Source of the DNA: Sphingopyxis fribergensis
Lineage (GTDB): Bacteria > Pseudomonadota > Alphaproteobacteria > Sphingomonadales > Sphingomonadaceae
Direction: 5' to 3'
DNA: 64,000 bases
Assembly (NCBI RefSeq): GCF_000803645.1
Contig: NZ_CP009122.1
Span: forward strand, 3,076,501 to 3,140,500
The translations under genes were made by a program, and so were the position numbers. Shown here in pieces: positions 36,718 through 45,726 of this stretch. The notes under the pieces were generated by a model. The model did no database searches, had not been told where the DNA came from, and saw nothing but the letters and a program-made list of their open reading frames with translations. How positions within the stretch are numbered: the stretch's first letter is position 1; each line of letters starts with the position of its first letter.

Positions 36718-37164
36718 TTGCGCTATTATCTCGACGCCGAGTTCAACGGGTTCGGGGGCGCGCTGATTTCGATTGCGCTCGTTCCCGAAACCGGAGGTTC
36801 GGCGCCCTTTTACGCCGCGGTCGACTGTACCGACCCAACGCCATGGGTCGCGGCGCATGTGATGCCAAAGCTCGACGTCGCACCGGTGTCCTATGCCGAG
36901 CTGCAATGGGCCTTTGCCGATTATCTGGCGACGGATCCGGATCCGGTACTGATCGCCGACTGGCCGGAGGATATCGTTCATGCCGCGCGCCTGCTCGTCA
37001 CCGACGACGGGCGGCGGCTGATCATTTCGGCGGTGCGCTTCGAGCTGGCCGAGGTGGTCAATTTCTCGACATCCGAACTCAGCCATGTGCCGCACAATGC
37101 CTATCATGATGCGGTCGCGCTGCGAACCTTCTGCATGGCGCGCCGCCACGTCACCGCAAAATAG
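36718..37164 (+). CDS. Small DEDD-type 3'-5' exonuclease-like protein
   Basis: Protein of 148 residues with the reduced RNase T/DnaQ exonuclease pattern. 'YYLDAEFNGFGG' supplies the first Asp and Glu (DxE), 'LIADWPEDIVHAARLL' a middle Asp, and 'HNAYHDAVALRTFC' the C-terminal His-x4-Asp-like block. Translation seems to begin at TTG 36718, 4 bases after doxX, so the two are probably co-translated. The short length suggests a minimal nuclease domain. The substrate is unknown. Confidence 0.7.
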   Translation: MRYYLDAEFNGFGGALISIALVPETGGSAPFYAAVDCTDPTPWVAAHVMPKLDVAPVSYAELQWAFADYLATDPDPVLIADWPEDIVHAARLLVTDDGRRLIISAVRFELAEVVNFSTSELSHVPHNAYHDAVALRTFCMARRHVTAK

Positions 37165-37217
37165 GGGGCGGCGCATTCGCGTCACCCTCAGTTTCGGGCT
37201 TCACATGGTGAAGGTCG

Positions 37218-38195
37218 TCAAAGCTTTCGCGTGTTCATCTCGATCAGCGTCTTCGCCTCGCTGATGGCTTTCGCGGTGGTCAGACTCTTTTCCTGAACCT
37301 CGTCGGCCATTTCAAGCAGGCGGCCGCTGATCACGGTGCCGGTGTCGGCCTTTTCGTTGATCGCGATGCCGCCCTTGGCCCGCGCAACGCGGTCCCATTC
37401 GGCGCGAACCGCCGCCCAATAATCCTTGGTCGCGGCCCAATAATCGTCGGCGGCCTTCACGTCATACTGGTCATATTTGATATAGGTGTTGAGGACATAT
37501 TCCTGGACGATCGGCACCAGCTTGCCGTCCTTCGTCCCCATCTTGGTATTGTCCTGCCAATGGACCCAGCCGTCGGGCGAGGGCTGGTGGCGGTTGATCG
37601 AGAGGTAGCGGTCGTAGACGGGGGCCCGGACGGCGTCGCGGCGCGCGAGCGGGCGCCACGTCCAGTTGGAGCGCCAGCGGCGGACGCCGCCTTGCGTTTC
37701 GAACTGGCCCCAGCCGGCGTACCGCGGGCTGTCGTCGACCTGATAGACGGTCTGCGACCAGCGGCCGGTGCGCATGCGTTCGGGGACGTCTTCCCACGTC
37801 CACGCATTGCGATCCGAATAGACGAGCAGCTTGGCGGGCTCATATTCCCAATCCTGCCGCCAATGCTTGATGATCATGCTCTTGTCGTCGTCGCCGGTGA
37901 TGACGAGCATGTGCTGGAGGACGATCTTGCGACCCGTGTCCTCGATCACGCGCACGACCTCGTTGCCCCCCGAACGCTTGGGTTCGAGCACCTCGTAATC
38001 GGGGTCCCAGCGCGTCGATTCCTGCATGTTGAAACTGACGCGGTAATTGCCCGCCATCGCGAGGATGTCGGCACGGTCCTGCTCGAAATTGGCCGCCGCC
38101 GCCTCTGCAGCGATCGGCGGATGCGCCGACGCGGCGACGGGCAGCGCGGCGGTGAGCAGCAACAGGCTGGCGGCAAGCTTGCGATAGGTCTTCAT
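37218..38195 (-). CDS. DUF6607 family exported protein
   Basis: Secreted protein of 325 residues with a signal peptide ('AASLLLLTAALPVAASA'). The mature part is rich in Trp, Tyr and Arg ('RRWRSNWTWRPLARRD', 'DYWAATKDYWAAVRAEW') and matches DUF6607. It lies 21 bases after the haem-type TonB receptor on the same strand. DUF6607 genes often accompany such receptors, so it probably aids periplasmic handling of haem or iron, although no binding residue can be assigned. Confidence 0.8.
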   Translation of the reverse strand: MKTYRKLAASLLLLTAALPVAASAHPPIAAEAAAANFEQDRADILAMAGNYRVSFNMQESTRWDPDYEVLEPKRSGGNEVVRVIEDTGRKIVLQHMLVITGDDDKSMIIKHWRQDWEYEPAKLLVYSDRNAWTWEDVPERMRTGRWSQTVYQVDDSPRYAGWGQFETQGGVRRWRSNWTWRPLARRDAVRAPVYDRYLSINRHQPSPDGWVHWQDNTKMGTKDGKLVPIVQEYVLNTYIKYDQYDVKAADDYWAATKDYWAAVRAEWDRVARAKGGIAINEKADTGTVISGRLLEMADEVQEKSLTTAKAISEAKTLIEMNTRKL

Positions 38196-38216
38196 CAGTG
38201 CAATCCTTTTCGTCTT

Positions 38217-40514
38217 TTAGAAGCGGAAGCTGAGCGAGACGCTCGCGTTGCGGCCGGGCTGAGTATAGGCGTCGGCGATCACGTCGATCGGCAGGGTCTG
38301 GCCGCCGATGACCGTCGTATTCGCGAGGCCGCGCGCGTCGCTCCACCAGCTGTATGTCTTGTCGAGAATGTTGAAGACGCCGCCACGCAGCGTCAGCCCC
38401 TGGGTGATGCGGAGATAGGCGGTCGCGTCGAGGATGGTGAAATCGTGGGGCCGGTAACCGCCGTTCGTCCGCGATGCTTCCTTACGTGCGCTGTGCGTCA
38501 TGATCAGCTGACCGCCGAAACGCCCCTGCGGCTGGCGGTAGCCGATGCCGGCGACGAGCTTGAGCGGATCGATCGATTCGAGCGGCGAGCGGACGCCGTC
38601 GGGGTCGATGATATCTCCCTTCGCATAGGATAGGGCGAGCGTCGTATACAGGCCGGACGACGCTCGCCCCTCGAACCGCGCCTCGGCCCCTTTGACCCGG
38701 ACGCGATCGAGATTCACGAATTGAAAGATGGCGGGATCGGCGGGCGTAAAGCTGCCGCCCACCTGCTCCTGGCTGATGAAATCCTTGTAGCGCGCCGAAA
38801 AGCCCGTGACGTCGAGGCTGATCGCGTCGGCCGAAAAGCGCAGCCCGCCCTCGAAGCTCGTGCTGCGTTCGGGGTCGAGATCCGAGTTCGGCATCGAGGT
38901 GTAACCCGACGCGAGGTTCGAGAAGAATTGGTTCACCTGCCCCGGCTCGGGCGCCTTGAAGCCGGTGGCGTAATTGGCGAACAGGCGAACCGCGTCGGTA
39001 ATCTTCCACACCGCGCCGAATTTCGGCGACAGGCGCGAGCCGTCCTGCTTGGCGCCCGCAAAGGTCGGGAGCAGCGGATCGTCGTCGGGCGACAGGTCGT
39101 ACCAGTCGAAGCGCAGCGCCGGATAGAGAAGCAGGCGGCCGTCGGCGATCGAGATTTCGTCACCCGCGAACAGGCCGGCGCGGGTAAAATCGGTGGTCGG
39201 GAAGGCGCGCGTCGGATAGACCTCGCCGAACGGCGGGACGGTGCCGTCGCGCAGGCCGCGCTGGCGCGTCTGGCTGATGTCGCCGCCGAAGACGAGGCGG
39301 TGCGCGATCGCGCCCGTCGCGAAGTCGGCCCGCGCGTCGGCCGAGGCACCGATCACGCGGTTCTCGAAGGTGTTGAGCCGCGTGCGGTCGGCGAGCGGCG
39401 TCCGGTCTTCCTCGGTATATTGATTGTCCTCGCCGTCCTGCCAGTAGAGCGCGACGCGCGCGAAATCGACCGCCCCCTCGCCTTCCCAGCTCCAGTCGAG
39501 CGACACGCGCTTGCGTTCCCCGCTGTCCCACGCTTCGAGCCGGTCGACGCTGGAGGTGACGACGCCGAGCGTGTTGCGCGTCGCGGTGACGCCCGTAAGG
39601 CCGTTGGTGTAGAGGTCGGTATCGAGATATTCACCGGTCAGACGGATCTTGTGGCCGTTAGCGGGATCATAGACGATGCGCGCGAGCACGGCGTTCGAGC
39701 GGCCGTCCTGCGGATTGGGCAATGTGCGGAGCGGCCCGGTGGTCGGGTCCTTGCCCGACGTCCCGGTCGCCGTGGCGCCGCCCGCGACATTGCCCTTGTT
39801 GTCGAGTTCCTTGTAATCGCGGCGGGTGTAGGCGGCCATGATCGACCAGTCGCCGCTGCGCCCCGCGAGGATCGCGGTTTCGCTGAACTCCTCGTCGGCG
39901 CTGCTGTAAGCGGCGCGGAGAAGGCCGCCGACATTCTTGCCAGGTTCGAGGAAATCGGCGGGGTCCGAGGTGATGAAGCTGACCGCGCCCGCAAGGCCGT
40001 CGCTGCCATAGAGCGCCGACGACGGGCCGCGGAGAATCTCGACCGACTTGACGAGACCGAGGTCGACATAGTCCCCGCGCCCCGCCGCCTGCGCGCCAAA
40101 GGAGAAGCCGTCGGGAACGCGTACGCCGTCGACCTGGACGAGCACACGGTTCCCGCCGATGCCGCGAATGTTGAAGCTGTCGTTGCCGGCGCGGCCCGTG
40201 GTGCCCAGCGCCGCGCCGAACCGCGCGGGCTGGCGCTGGACGCTAACGCCGGGTTCGAAGCGGACGAGGTCGCGGATGTCCGTGACAAGCTCGTCGGCGA
40301 TCTGCTCGTCGCTCTTCACCGTGACCGTGACCGGAATATCCTCGGCCCTTACTGCGGTGCGTGTCGCGGTGACGACGATGCGGTTCTTGATTGATACCCA
40401 ATATTCGCCGTCATTATCCTGCGCAAAGGCCGGCGAAGCGGTCGCGGCGAGCGCAAGGCCCAGCGCGGTTCCGGCAGCCAAGCGGGATACGGACGGCAAA
40501 CGATGGCTGTTCAA
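38217..40514 (-). CDS. TonB-dependent haem/haemoglobin-type receptor
   Basis: Outer-membrane receptor of 765 residues. It has a signal ('LAAGTALGLALAATASPAFA'), a TonB-box-like 'NRIVVTATRT', a plug with 'GRAGNDSFNIRGIGGNRVLV' and 'VEILRGPSSALYGSDGLAGA', and a barrel ending in 'NASVSLSFRF'. The plug and barrel style fits the TonB-haemoglobin/transferrin/lactoferrin receptor family. The start is probably TTG 40514, behind AGGGGA; a start at 40586 lacks support. Two Fur-like palindromes lie just upstream. DUF6607 follows. Ligand haem is inferred. Confidence 0.9.
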   Translation of the reverse strand: MNSHRLPSVSRLAAGTALGLALAATASPAFAQDNDGEYWVSIKNRIVVTATRTAVRAEDIPVTVTVKSDEQIADELVTDIRDLVRFEPGVSVQRQPARFGAALGTTGRAGNDSFNIRGIGGNRVLVQVDGVRVPDGFSFGAQAAGRGDYVDLGLVKSVEILRGPSSALYGSDGLAGAVSFITSDPADFLEPGKNVGGLLRAAYSSADEEFSETAILAGRSGDWSIMAAYTRRDYKELDNKGNVAGGATATGTSGKDPTTGPLRTLPNPQDGRSNAVLARIVYDPANGHKIRLTGEYLDTDLYTNGLTGVTATRNTLGVVTSSVDRLEAWDSGERKRVSLDWSWEGEGAVDFARVALYWQDGEDNQYTEEDRTPLADRTRLNTFENRVIGASADARADFATGAIAHRLVFGGDISQTRQRGLRDGTVPPFGEVYPTRAFPTTDFTRAGLFAGDEISIADGRLLLYPALRFDWYDLSPDDDPLLPTFAGAKQDGSRLSPKFGAVWKITDAVRLFANYATGFKAPEPGQVNQFFSNLASGYTSMPNSDLDPERSTSFEGGLRFSADAISLDVTGFSARYKDFISQEQVGGSFTPADPAIFQFVNLDRVRVKGAEARFEGRASSGLYTTLALSYAKGDIIDPDGVRSPLESIDPLKLVAGIGYRQPQGRFGGQLIMTHSARKEASRTNGGYRPHDFTILDATAYLRITQGLTLRGGVFNILDKTYSWWSDARGLANTTVIGGQTLPIDVIADAYTQPGRNASVSLSFRF

Positions 40515-40736
40515 TTTGATTCCCCTGATTATTTTGCGATTGATTCGCAATAGCGCCTCTCTAGGCGCGCAAAATCTGAGGGTCAATATGCTATTGCGAA
40601 TCGTTCGCGTAAATATCGATGAGAGGAGAGTGGGTGACGGCGTGACCGTCGGATTTCACGGGCCGTCAAGTCGGAAAGAGGCTTGGAATTATGGAAGGGC
40701 AGCTAACGACCGGAAGCGGACGTTGAAGGATTTGTT
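40515..40736. other. Leader and promoter region of the haem-type receptor
   Basis: It holds two Fur-like palindromes (listed separately) and, between them, the perfect stem-loop GCGCCT-CTCT-AGGCGC at 40553-40568, which would lie in or near the 5' leader. The remainder up to repeat C contains no supported gene. Confidence 0.5.
40534..40608. promoter_or_regulatory. Pair of Fur-like boxes upstream of the TonB receptor
   Basis: Box 1 is the perfect inverted repeat TTGCGA-TTGAT-TCGCAA (40534-40550), 20 bases before the TTG start. Box 2 is TTGCGAATCGTTCGC (40594-40608), whose core GCGAA-TCG-TTCGC is palindromic. Both share the TTGCGA half-site and resemble Fur boxes of alphaproteobacteria. A fur gene lies at 44134-44559. 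Binding is inferred. Confidence 0.65.
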
Positions 40737-40886
40737 CTCTCCCCTTCAGGGGAGAGATAAGAAGGCTTGCCGGTTTTACCGGCTAGCCGCAGTTGAGAGG
40801 GGCTTGAGCTGCTTCCGCCCCCTCTCCCAACCCTCTCCCCTGAAGGGGAGAGGGCTACGTCCGCTCACCACCCCTAAGCGGACATC
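40737..40886. repeat. REP-like palindromic repeat (element C), right border of accessory segment
   Basis: It begins with the palindrome CTCTCCCCTTCAGGGGAGAG (40737-40756) and ends with its partner CTCTCCCCTGAAGGGGAGAG (40833-40852), separated by shorter stems (GCCGGTTTTACCGGC-type). Beyond it come CACCCCTAAGC and AAGCGGACATC (40876-40886). It is the mirror-oriented counterpart of element B. It lies directly after the phoH stop. Confidence 0.65.
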
Positions 40887-40893
40887 GTTTGCG

Positions 40894-41901
40894 TTACGCC
40901 TCCGGTCCTTCATAGGCATCGACGATGCGCCCGACGATCGGGTGGCGGACGACGTCGGCGCTGGTGAAATAGCTGACGTTGATGCCTTCCACGCCTTCGA
41001 GCCTGCTCACCGCGTCGGCAAGGCCCGAGCTTGCCGGGATCGGCAGATCGACCTGTTTCGGGTCGCCGCACACGACCATGCGGCTGTTCGCGCCAAAGCG
41101 CGTCAGGAACATCTTCATCTGCGGGATCGTCGTATTTTGCGCTTCGTCGAGGATGATGAAGGCGTCGGCAAGCGTGCGCCCGCGCATGAAGGCGAGCGGG
41201 GCGATCTCGATCTCGCCCGAAGCGATGCGGCGCTCGACCTGTTCGGCGGGCAGGCAGTCGTGAAGCGCGTCGTAGAGCGGACGCAGATAAGGATCGACCT
41301 TTTCCTTCATGTCGCCGGGCAGGAAGCCGAGCTTTTCGCCCGCCTCGACCGCCGGACGCGAGAGGATGAGGCGCTGGACGCTGCCGGTGATGAGCTGCGC
41401 GACCGCCTGCGCGACCGCGAGATAGGTCTTTCCCGTGCCCGCAGGGCCGAGCGCGAAGATGATGTCTTCGCGCGCGAGCGCCTGCATATAGGGCACCTGC
41501 GACGGCGCGCGCGGAACGATCGTCTTTTTGCGCGTGCGGATCATGATCGGCGGCGCTTCGCTGGCGTCGTGCCGGATGATGCCTTCCAGCGTCGGCTGCG
41601 CCGACAGTGCGATCACCCCATCGACCATGCCACTGTCGACCTCCTGCCCCTGTTCGATACGGTTGTAGATATCGACGAGCACGTCGCGCGCGCGGGCGGC
41701 GGATTCGGCCTCGCCTTCGATCTGTACGCGGTTGCCACGGGCGGAGATGTAGACGCCGAGCCGGTTTTCGATGGCGACAAGGTTGCGGTCGAACTCGCCG
41801 AAGAGAATGCCCAAAAGCTGCGTTCGCTCGAATTCCGCGGTCAGTCGGACGCGGTCGCCGGGTTCGGCGGGGGTGGAGGCGGTCAGCGGGCGTTTGGACA
41901 T
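40894..41901 (-). CDS. phoH: PhoH family ATPase
   Basis: Cytoplasmic P-loop protein of 335 residues (PhoH/YbeZ). An N-terminal KH-like region (about 15-85) suggests RNA binding. Walker A is 'GPAGTGKT' at 152-159 and Walker B 'AFIILDEAQN', followed by 'TRFGANSRMVVCGDPKQVDL'. It works with YbeY in RNA metabolism in other bacteria. miaB lies 130 bases upstream on the same strand. The expected downstream neighbour ybeY is 6.4 kb away, beyond the repeat-bordered segment. Confidence 0.95.
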   Translation of the reverse strand: MSKRPLTASTPAEPGDRVRLTAEFERTQLLGILFGEFDRNLVAIENRLGVYISARGNRVQIEGEAESAARARDVLVDIYNRIEQGQEVDSGMVDGVIALSAQPTLEGIIRHDASEAPPIMIRTRKKTIVPRAPSQVPYMQALAREDIIFALGPAGTGKTYLAVAQAVAQLITGSVQRLILSRPAVEAGEKLGFLPGDMKEKVDPYLRPLYDALHDCLPAEQVERRIASGEIEIAPLAFMRGRTLADAFIILDEAQNTTIPQMKMFLTRFGANSRMVVCGDPKQVDLPIPASSGLADAVSRLEGVEGINVSYFTSADVVRHPIVGRIVDAYEGPEA

Positions 41902-42031
41902 ATAAGCAAGGCTCCTTCGATCGACGCCACGACTGTACTCCCGCCTGAACGGGAGTCCATGACTTGCAGGCTGCGAATGCGACGGAAGGAGACGGAGTGT
42001 GTCTTCGGGGAGACAGCTTCCGCCAGGCGCA

Positions 42032-43369
42032 CTAGGCGGCTTCTTCCATCAACGCTTCGGCGGCAACGCTGTTGGCGCCGGCCGAGGTGATCTGCACGTC
42101 GATCATATCGCCGATCTGGAGCCCCGGTGCGATGACGTGCGCCGACTGGAGCCAGGGCGTCTTGCCGATCAACTGACCGTCCAGCTTGCCCATGCGTTCG
42201 AGGAGCAGGCGCGTCGTGCGGCCAACGGACGCCTCATTGAATGCCTGCTGCTGTTCGTTGAGCAACGCCTGGAGGCGCTGGAGACGTTCGTTGAGCAGAG
42301 CTTCGTCGATCTGGCCGTCCATCGTCGCGGCGGGGGTACCGGGGCGGCGCGAATATTTGAAGCTGTACGCCATCGCATAATTGGTCGCACGGACGATATC
42401 GAGCGTCGCTTCGAAGTCCGCATCGGTTTCGCCGGGGAAGCCGACGATGAAGTCGCCCGAGATCGCGATGTCGGGGCGCACGGCGCGCACGCGTTCGATG
42501 ATGCGAAGATAGCTTTCGACCGAGTGGCTGCGGTTCATCGCCGCAAGGATGCGGTCGCTGCCCGCCTGCACCGGCAGGTGGAGGAAGGGCATCAGCTTGG
42601 CGATCTCGCCATGCGCCGCGATCAACCCGTCGGTCATGTCGTTGGGGTGGCTGGTGGTGTAGCGGATGCGTTCGAGGCCGTCCTCACGCGCGAGTTCGCG
42701 GATCAGCCCGTCGAGGCCGATCACCCTGCCCTTCTCATCTTGACCGTCCCACGCGTTGACGTTCTGGCCGAGCAAGGTGATTTCGCGCGCGCCGCCGGCG
42801 ACGAGCGCGCGCGCCTCGGCGATCAGGTCCACGAAGGGCCGGCTGATCTCGGCGCCCCGCGTGTAGGGCACGACGCAATAAGTGCAGAATTTGTCGCAGC
42901 CTTCCTGCACCGTCAGAAAGGCGGTCGGACGCTGGCCGCCCGCGCGCTTCGGCAGCGCGCCGAACTTGCTTTCGAGCGGCATGTCGAGGTCGACGGCCTT
43001 CTCTCCCCGCGCGGCGCGCGCGATCATGTCGGGCAGGCGATGATAGGCCTGCGGCCCGACAACGACGTCGACCGTAGGCGCGCGGCGCGCGATTTCGGCA
43101 CCCTCGGCCTGCGCGACGCAGCCCGCGACCGCGATCGTCGGGCGGCTGCCGTCGGCTCTCTTCAGCCGGCCAATGTCCGAATAGACCTTCTCGGCCGCTT
43201 TCTCGCGGATGTGGCAGGTGTTGAGCACGACGAGGTCGGCGTCGGCGCCGTCGGCGGCGGCGACATAGCCCTCGGCGCCCAGCATCTCGGCCATACGCTC
43301 GCCGTCATAGACATTCATCTGGCAGCCGAAGGATTTGACGTGAAAAGTTTTGGGGGAGTCGGATTTCAT
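42032..43369 (-). CDS. miaB: MiaB, tRNA-2-methylthio-N6-isopentenyladenosine synthase
   Basis: Radical-SAM methylthiotransferase (445 residues) that modifies A37 of tRNAs reading UNN codons. The auxiliary iron-sulfur cluster is held by Cys16 ('SFGCQMN'), Cys52 ('NTCHIREKA') and Cys84 ('AGCVAQAEG'). The radical-SAM cluster uses Cys158, Cys162 and Cys165 in '[16 protein letters not shown]'. A TRAM domain ends the protein ('[20 protein letters not shown]'). The start at 43369 fits the family; a longer upstream frame only mirrors plsC. It is followed by phoH. Confidence 0.97.
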   Translation of the reverse strand: MKSDSPKTFHVKSFGCQMNVYDGERMAEMLGAEGYVAAADGADADLVVLNTCHIREKAAEKVYSDIGRLKRADGSRPTIAVAGCVAQAEGAEIARRAPTVDVVVGPQAYHRLPDMIARAARGEKAVDLDMPLESKFGALPKRAGGQRPTAFLTVQEGCDKFCTYCVVPYTRGAEISRPFVDLIAEARALVAGGAREITLLGQNVNAWDGQDEKGRVIGLDGLIRELAREDGLERIRYTTSHPNDMTDGLIAAHGEIAKLMPFLHLPVQAGSDRILAAMNRSHSVESYLRIIERVRAVRPDIAISGDFIVGFPGETDADFEATLDIVRATNYAMAYSFKYSRRPGTPAATMDGQIDEALLNERLQRLQALLNEQQQAFNEASVGRTTRLLLERMGKLDGQLIGKTPWLQSAHVIAPGLQIGDMIDVQITSAGANSVAAEALMEEAA

Positions 43370-43376
43370 CGGCGCG

Positions 43377-44165
43377 CTATAGGCGATGCGGCGTGCCGAC
43401 GGAAGACCGCGCAATTTCCGCCGCGATTGTGGCGCGCGCGGCCTCGGCGAGCAGCTTGCGGTCGCCTTCGACAATATCGGGCAAGGGATCGAGATAGTTG
43501 ACCGTAAGATGTATTGGGCGTTTGCGCGCGAGCAGCCGCTTGAAATTGTCGAGCCCGGATTCGGGATCGAGCCATGCAATGTCGTTCGCCTCATTTCCAT
43601 AATCGAGAAACACCGGCTGGACCCGCAGGTTGGGCGGGGTCGGGATCACCGCTTGGAACAGCGACGCACGGAACGGCAGCAACCCGTCACCGGGGCCCGT
43701 CGTTCCTTCGGGAAACAGCGTCACCGGGCGACCGCGCGCCAGCGCCGCGCGCACATCGTTCGCCTGATTATGGATCTCGCGCCGTGCCTCGCGCTGGACA
43801 TAGATGGTGTGGTTCTGATCGGCGAGCCAGCCGACAAACGGCGTCGTGCCGACCTCGGCCTTCGACACGAAAGCCGAGCGTGCGGCGCCGCCGAGCGCGA
43901 GGATGTCGAGCCAGCTGACATGGTTCGACACGAACAGGACGTCGCGCCGCAGCCGCGTCCCTGTCGTGCGGATGCGCAGCCCCGCGATCCAGCCGGCGGC
44001 GTTAAGGAAGGCCATCACCATCGGCGAGGGACGACCGACGGCGCGGTAGAGCAGATGCGGGACGATCAGGAACAGCAGCGTCAGCACCATCAGGGCGAGA
44101 CGGGCGACCGTCCGCCAGGTAATCGCGCTGCGATCAGTCGCGCTTGCGATCGATGGCGACACCAT
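43377..44165 (-). CDS. plsC: PlsC-type 1-acylglycerol-3-phosphate acyltransferase
   Basis: Membrane-bound acyltransferase of 262 residues for phospholipid synthesis. Motif I is 'VSNHVSWLD' (HX4D) and motif III is '[18 protein letters not shown]'. An N-terminal helix '[17 protein letters not shown]' anchors it. Its start overlaps the end of fur by 32 bases and its stop is 7 bases from miaB, so fur, plsC, miaB and possibly phoH form one minus-strand transcript. It may be one of several PlsC homologues, so lysophospholipid or ornithine-lipid acylation is also possible. Confidence 0.9.
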   Translation of the reverse strand: MVSPSIASATDRSAITWRTVARLALMVLTLLFLIVPHLLYRAVGRPSPMVMAFLNAAGWIAGLRIRTTGTRLRRDVLFVSNHVSWLDILALGGAARSAFVSKAEVGTTPFVGWLADQNHTIYVQREARREIHNQANDVRAALARGRPVTLFPEGTTGPGDGLLPFRASLFQAVIPTPPNLRVQPVFLDYGNEANDIAWLDPESGLDNFKRLLARKRPIHLTVNYLDPLPDIVEGDRKLLAEAARATIAAEIARSSVGTPHRL

Positions 44166-44559
44166 AAAGCTCCATACGATGGTCGACGAGGCGGAAGCCC
44201 AGCCGTTCGGCGATCACCTTCTGCAACGCCTCGAGCTCGGGATCGACGAATTCGATGACCTTGCCCGTCTCGACGTCGATCAGATGATCGTGATGCGCCT
44301 CGGGCGCGGCTTCGTAGCGCGAGCGGCCGTCGCCGAAATCGTGGCGGTCGAGGATGCCGGCTTCTTCGAACAGGCGCACGGTACGATAGACGGTGGCGAT
44401 CGAAATGCCGCTGTCGAGCTTCGACGCGCGTTCATAGAGCGTCTCTACGTCGGGATGATCCTCCGAATCCGAAATGACGCGCGCAATAATGCGGCGCTGC
44501 TCGGTGATGCGCAGCCCCTTTTCGTGGCACAGGGCTTCGAGATCGATGTTACCGGACAT
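44134..44559 (-). CDS. fur: Fur family iron-responsive regulator
   Basis: Metal-responsive repressor of 141 residues. The DNA-binding domain contains 'LRITEQRRIIARVISDSEDH' and 'GISIATVYRTVRLFEEAGIL'. The metal site has the HHDH block (His89-His92) followed by 'LIDVETGKVIEF'. The C-terminal CxxC pairs of enteric Fur are absent, as in many alphaproteobacterial Fur/Mur proteins. Iron and manganese sensing cannot be told apart from sequence. It could act on the TTGCGA palindromes before the TonB receptor at 38217-40514. Confidence 0.92.
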   Translation of the reverse strand: MSGNIDLEALCHEKGLRITEQRRIIARVISDSEDHPDVETLYERASKLDSGISIATVYRTVRLFEEAGILDRHDFGDGRSRYEAAPEAHHDHLIDVETGKVIEFVDPELEALQKVIAERLGFRLVDHRMELYGVAIDRKRD

Positions 44560-44631
44560 GCGGGCCTTTCCTGCAAGATGCAGTCGGATTTCTATTCTTC
44601 AAACTGTATAAGCACGCCCCGCGGATAGGAC

Positions 44632-44660
44632 AAGGGCGGCACCCCTACGACGCCGCCCTT
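44632..44660 (-). terminator. Probable terminator after the MucR-like gene
   Basis: AAGGGCGGC (44632-44640) pairs perfectly with GCCGCCCTT (44652-44660). It lies 34 bases after the stop of the MucR-like gene and before fur. No long T run follows, so it may be only partly effective. Confidence 0.5.
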
Positions 44661-44693
44661 CCCTGCTCCGGTTGGAGCGATTGATTGTGGATG

Positions 44694-45134
44694 TCAGACC
44701 TTGGTCTTGGGCTTGGGCTTGCGCCCGCCGCCGCGACCCTTAGTACCCAAGCCGATTTCTTTTGCCAGCGCGCGGCGCTTTTCGGCATAGTTCGGCGCAA
44801 CCATCGGATAGTCGGCGGGCAGGCCCCACTTCGCGCGATAGTCGTCGGGGGTCATGCCATAATGCGTCATCAAGTGGCGGCGCAGCATCTTCAACTTTTT
44901 GCCGTCTTCGAGACACACGATATAGTCGGGCTTGACCGAGGTGCGGATCGATACCGCGGGCACCAGCTTTTCCTCTACGACCGCTTCGGTACCGAGACCC
45001 GACAGCGCGGCGTGCACATTATTTATCAGAATGGAGAGATCGGAAATGGCGACGCTGTTGTTGCTGACATGCGCGGCGACGATGTCAGCAGTTAGCGTGA
45101 CGAGCATCTCGTTGGTATCGGCTTGGTCGGACAT
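44694..45134 (-). CDS. MucR/Ros family zinc-finger transcriptional regulator
   Basis: DNA-binding protein of 146 residues of the alphaproteobacterial MucR/Ros family, which silences or activates envelope, motility and cell-cycle genes. An N-terminal oligomerisation region ('[20 protein letters not shown]') leads to the zinc-finger segment '[20 protein letters not shown]', followed by '[20 protein letters not shown]'. The basic tail '[13 protein letters not shown]' probably adds DNA affinity. It is monocistronic with a hairpin behind it. Confidence 0.93.
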   Translation of the reverse strand: MSDQADTNEMLVTLTADIVAAHVSNNSVAISDLSILINNVHAALSGLGTEAVVEEKLVPAVSIRTSVKPDYIVCLEDGKKLKMLRRHLMTHYGMTPDDYRAKWGLPADYPMVAPNYAEKRRALAKEIGLGTKGRGGGRKPKPKTKV

Positions 45135-45243
45135 GAGACTATTCCTTGATTTTCATTACCCAGAAGCATGAACGGCGAATATTGGATTTGTTCTTTCGCC
45201 AACAGGATTACTGCCACTTTGGATGGAATTCCGCAATGACCGA

Positions 45244-45726
45244 TCAGTCAGGCTTTCGTTCACACGCCGATCGCCGCATCGTAATTGCGTCGCGAACAAC
45301 GCCGTCGTTGCCGCGATAATAGGCCGGCCGGCGGCCGCATTCCGAAAAACCGGCGCTCTCATAAAGATGAACCGCGTCATTATCGGCCCGCATTTCAAGG
45401 AAATAGTCTTCAGCGCCCTGCGCGGCCGCCCATGCCCGCCAGTCGTCCATCAGTAATGCACCGATACCGCGGCCGCGGAACAGCGGATCGACCGCGAGCA
45501 ACAATAATTCGCTTTCGGGTCCAGCGATGCGCGCTGCCGAAAAGCCGCACGCCTGCTCGCCGTCCCACGCCACGCACACGCGCGCCGAGGGCAGCGCGAA
45601 CAAGGTCAAGAGCTGCGCGCCGCTCCACGCCTCGCCAAAGGCGGGATCGAAGGCGGCATCCATTACGCGCATGACCGCGGCCAGATCGCCGACGCGTGCA
45701 GTGGCGAGGCGGATCGAACCCGTCAT
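45244..45726 (-). CDS. rimI: RimI-type ribosomal-protein N-acetyltransferase (GNAT)
   Basis: GNAT acetyltransferase of 160 residues, probably acting on the N-terminus of ribosomal protein S18. Acetyl-CoA motif A is 'AVDPLFRGRGIGALLMDDW', and 'LEMRADNDAVHLYESAGF' is the typical RimI motif B region. Its start overlaps the tsaB stop by 4 bases (ATGA). The tsaB-rimI pairing is conserved widely and supports the assignment. Confidence 0.88.
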   Translation of the reverse strand: MTGSIRLATARVGDLAAVMRVMDAAFDPAFGEAWSGAQLLTLFALPSARVCVAWDGEQACGFSAARIAGPESELLLLAVDPLFRGRGIGALLMDDWRAWAAAQGAEDYFLEMRADNDAVHLYESAGFSECGRRPAYYRGNDGVVRDAITMRRSACERKPD

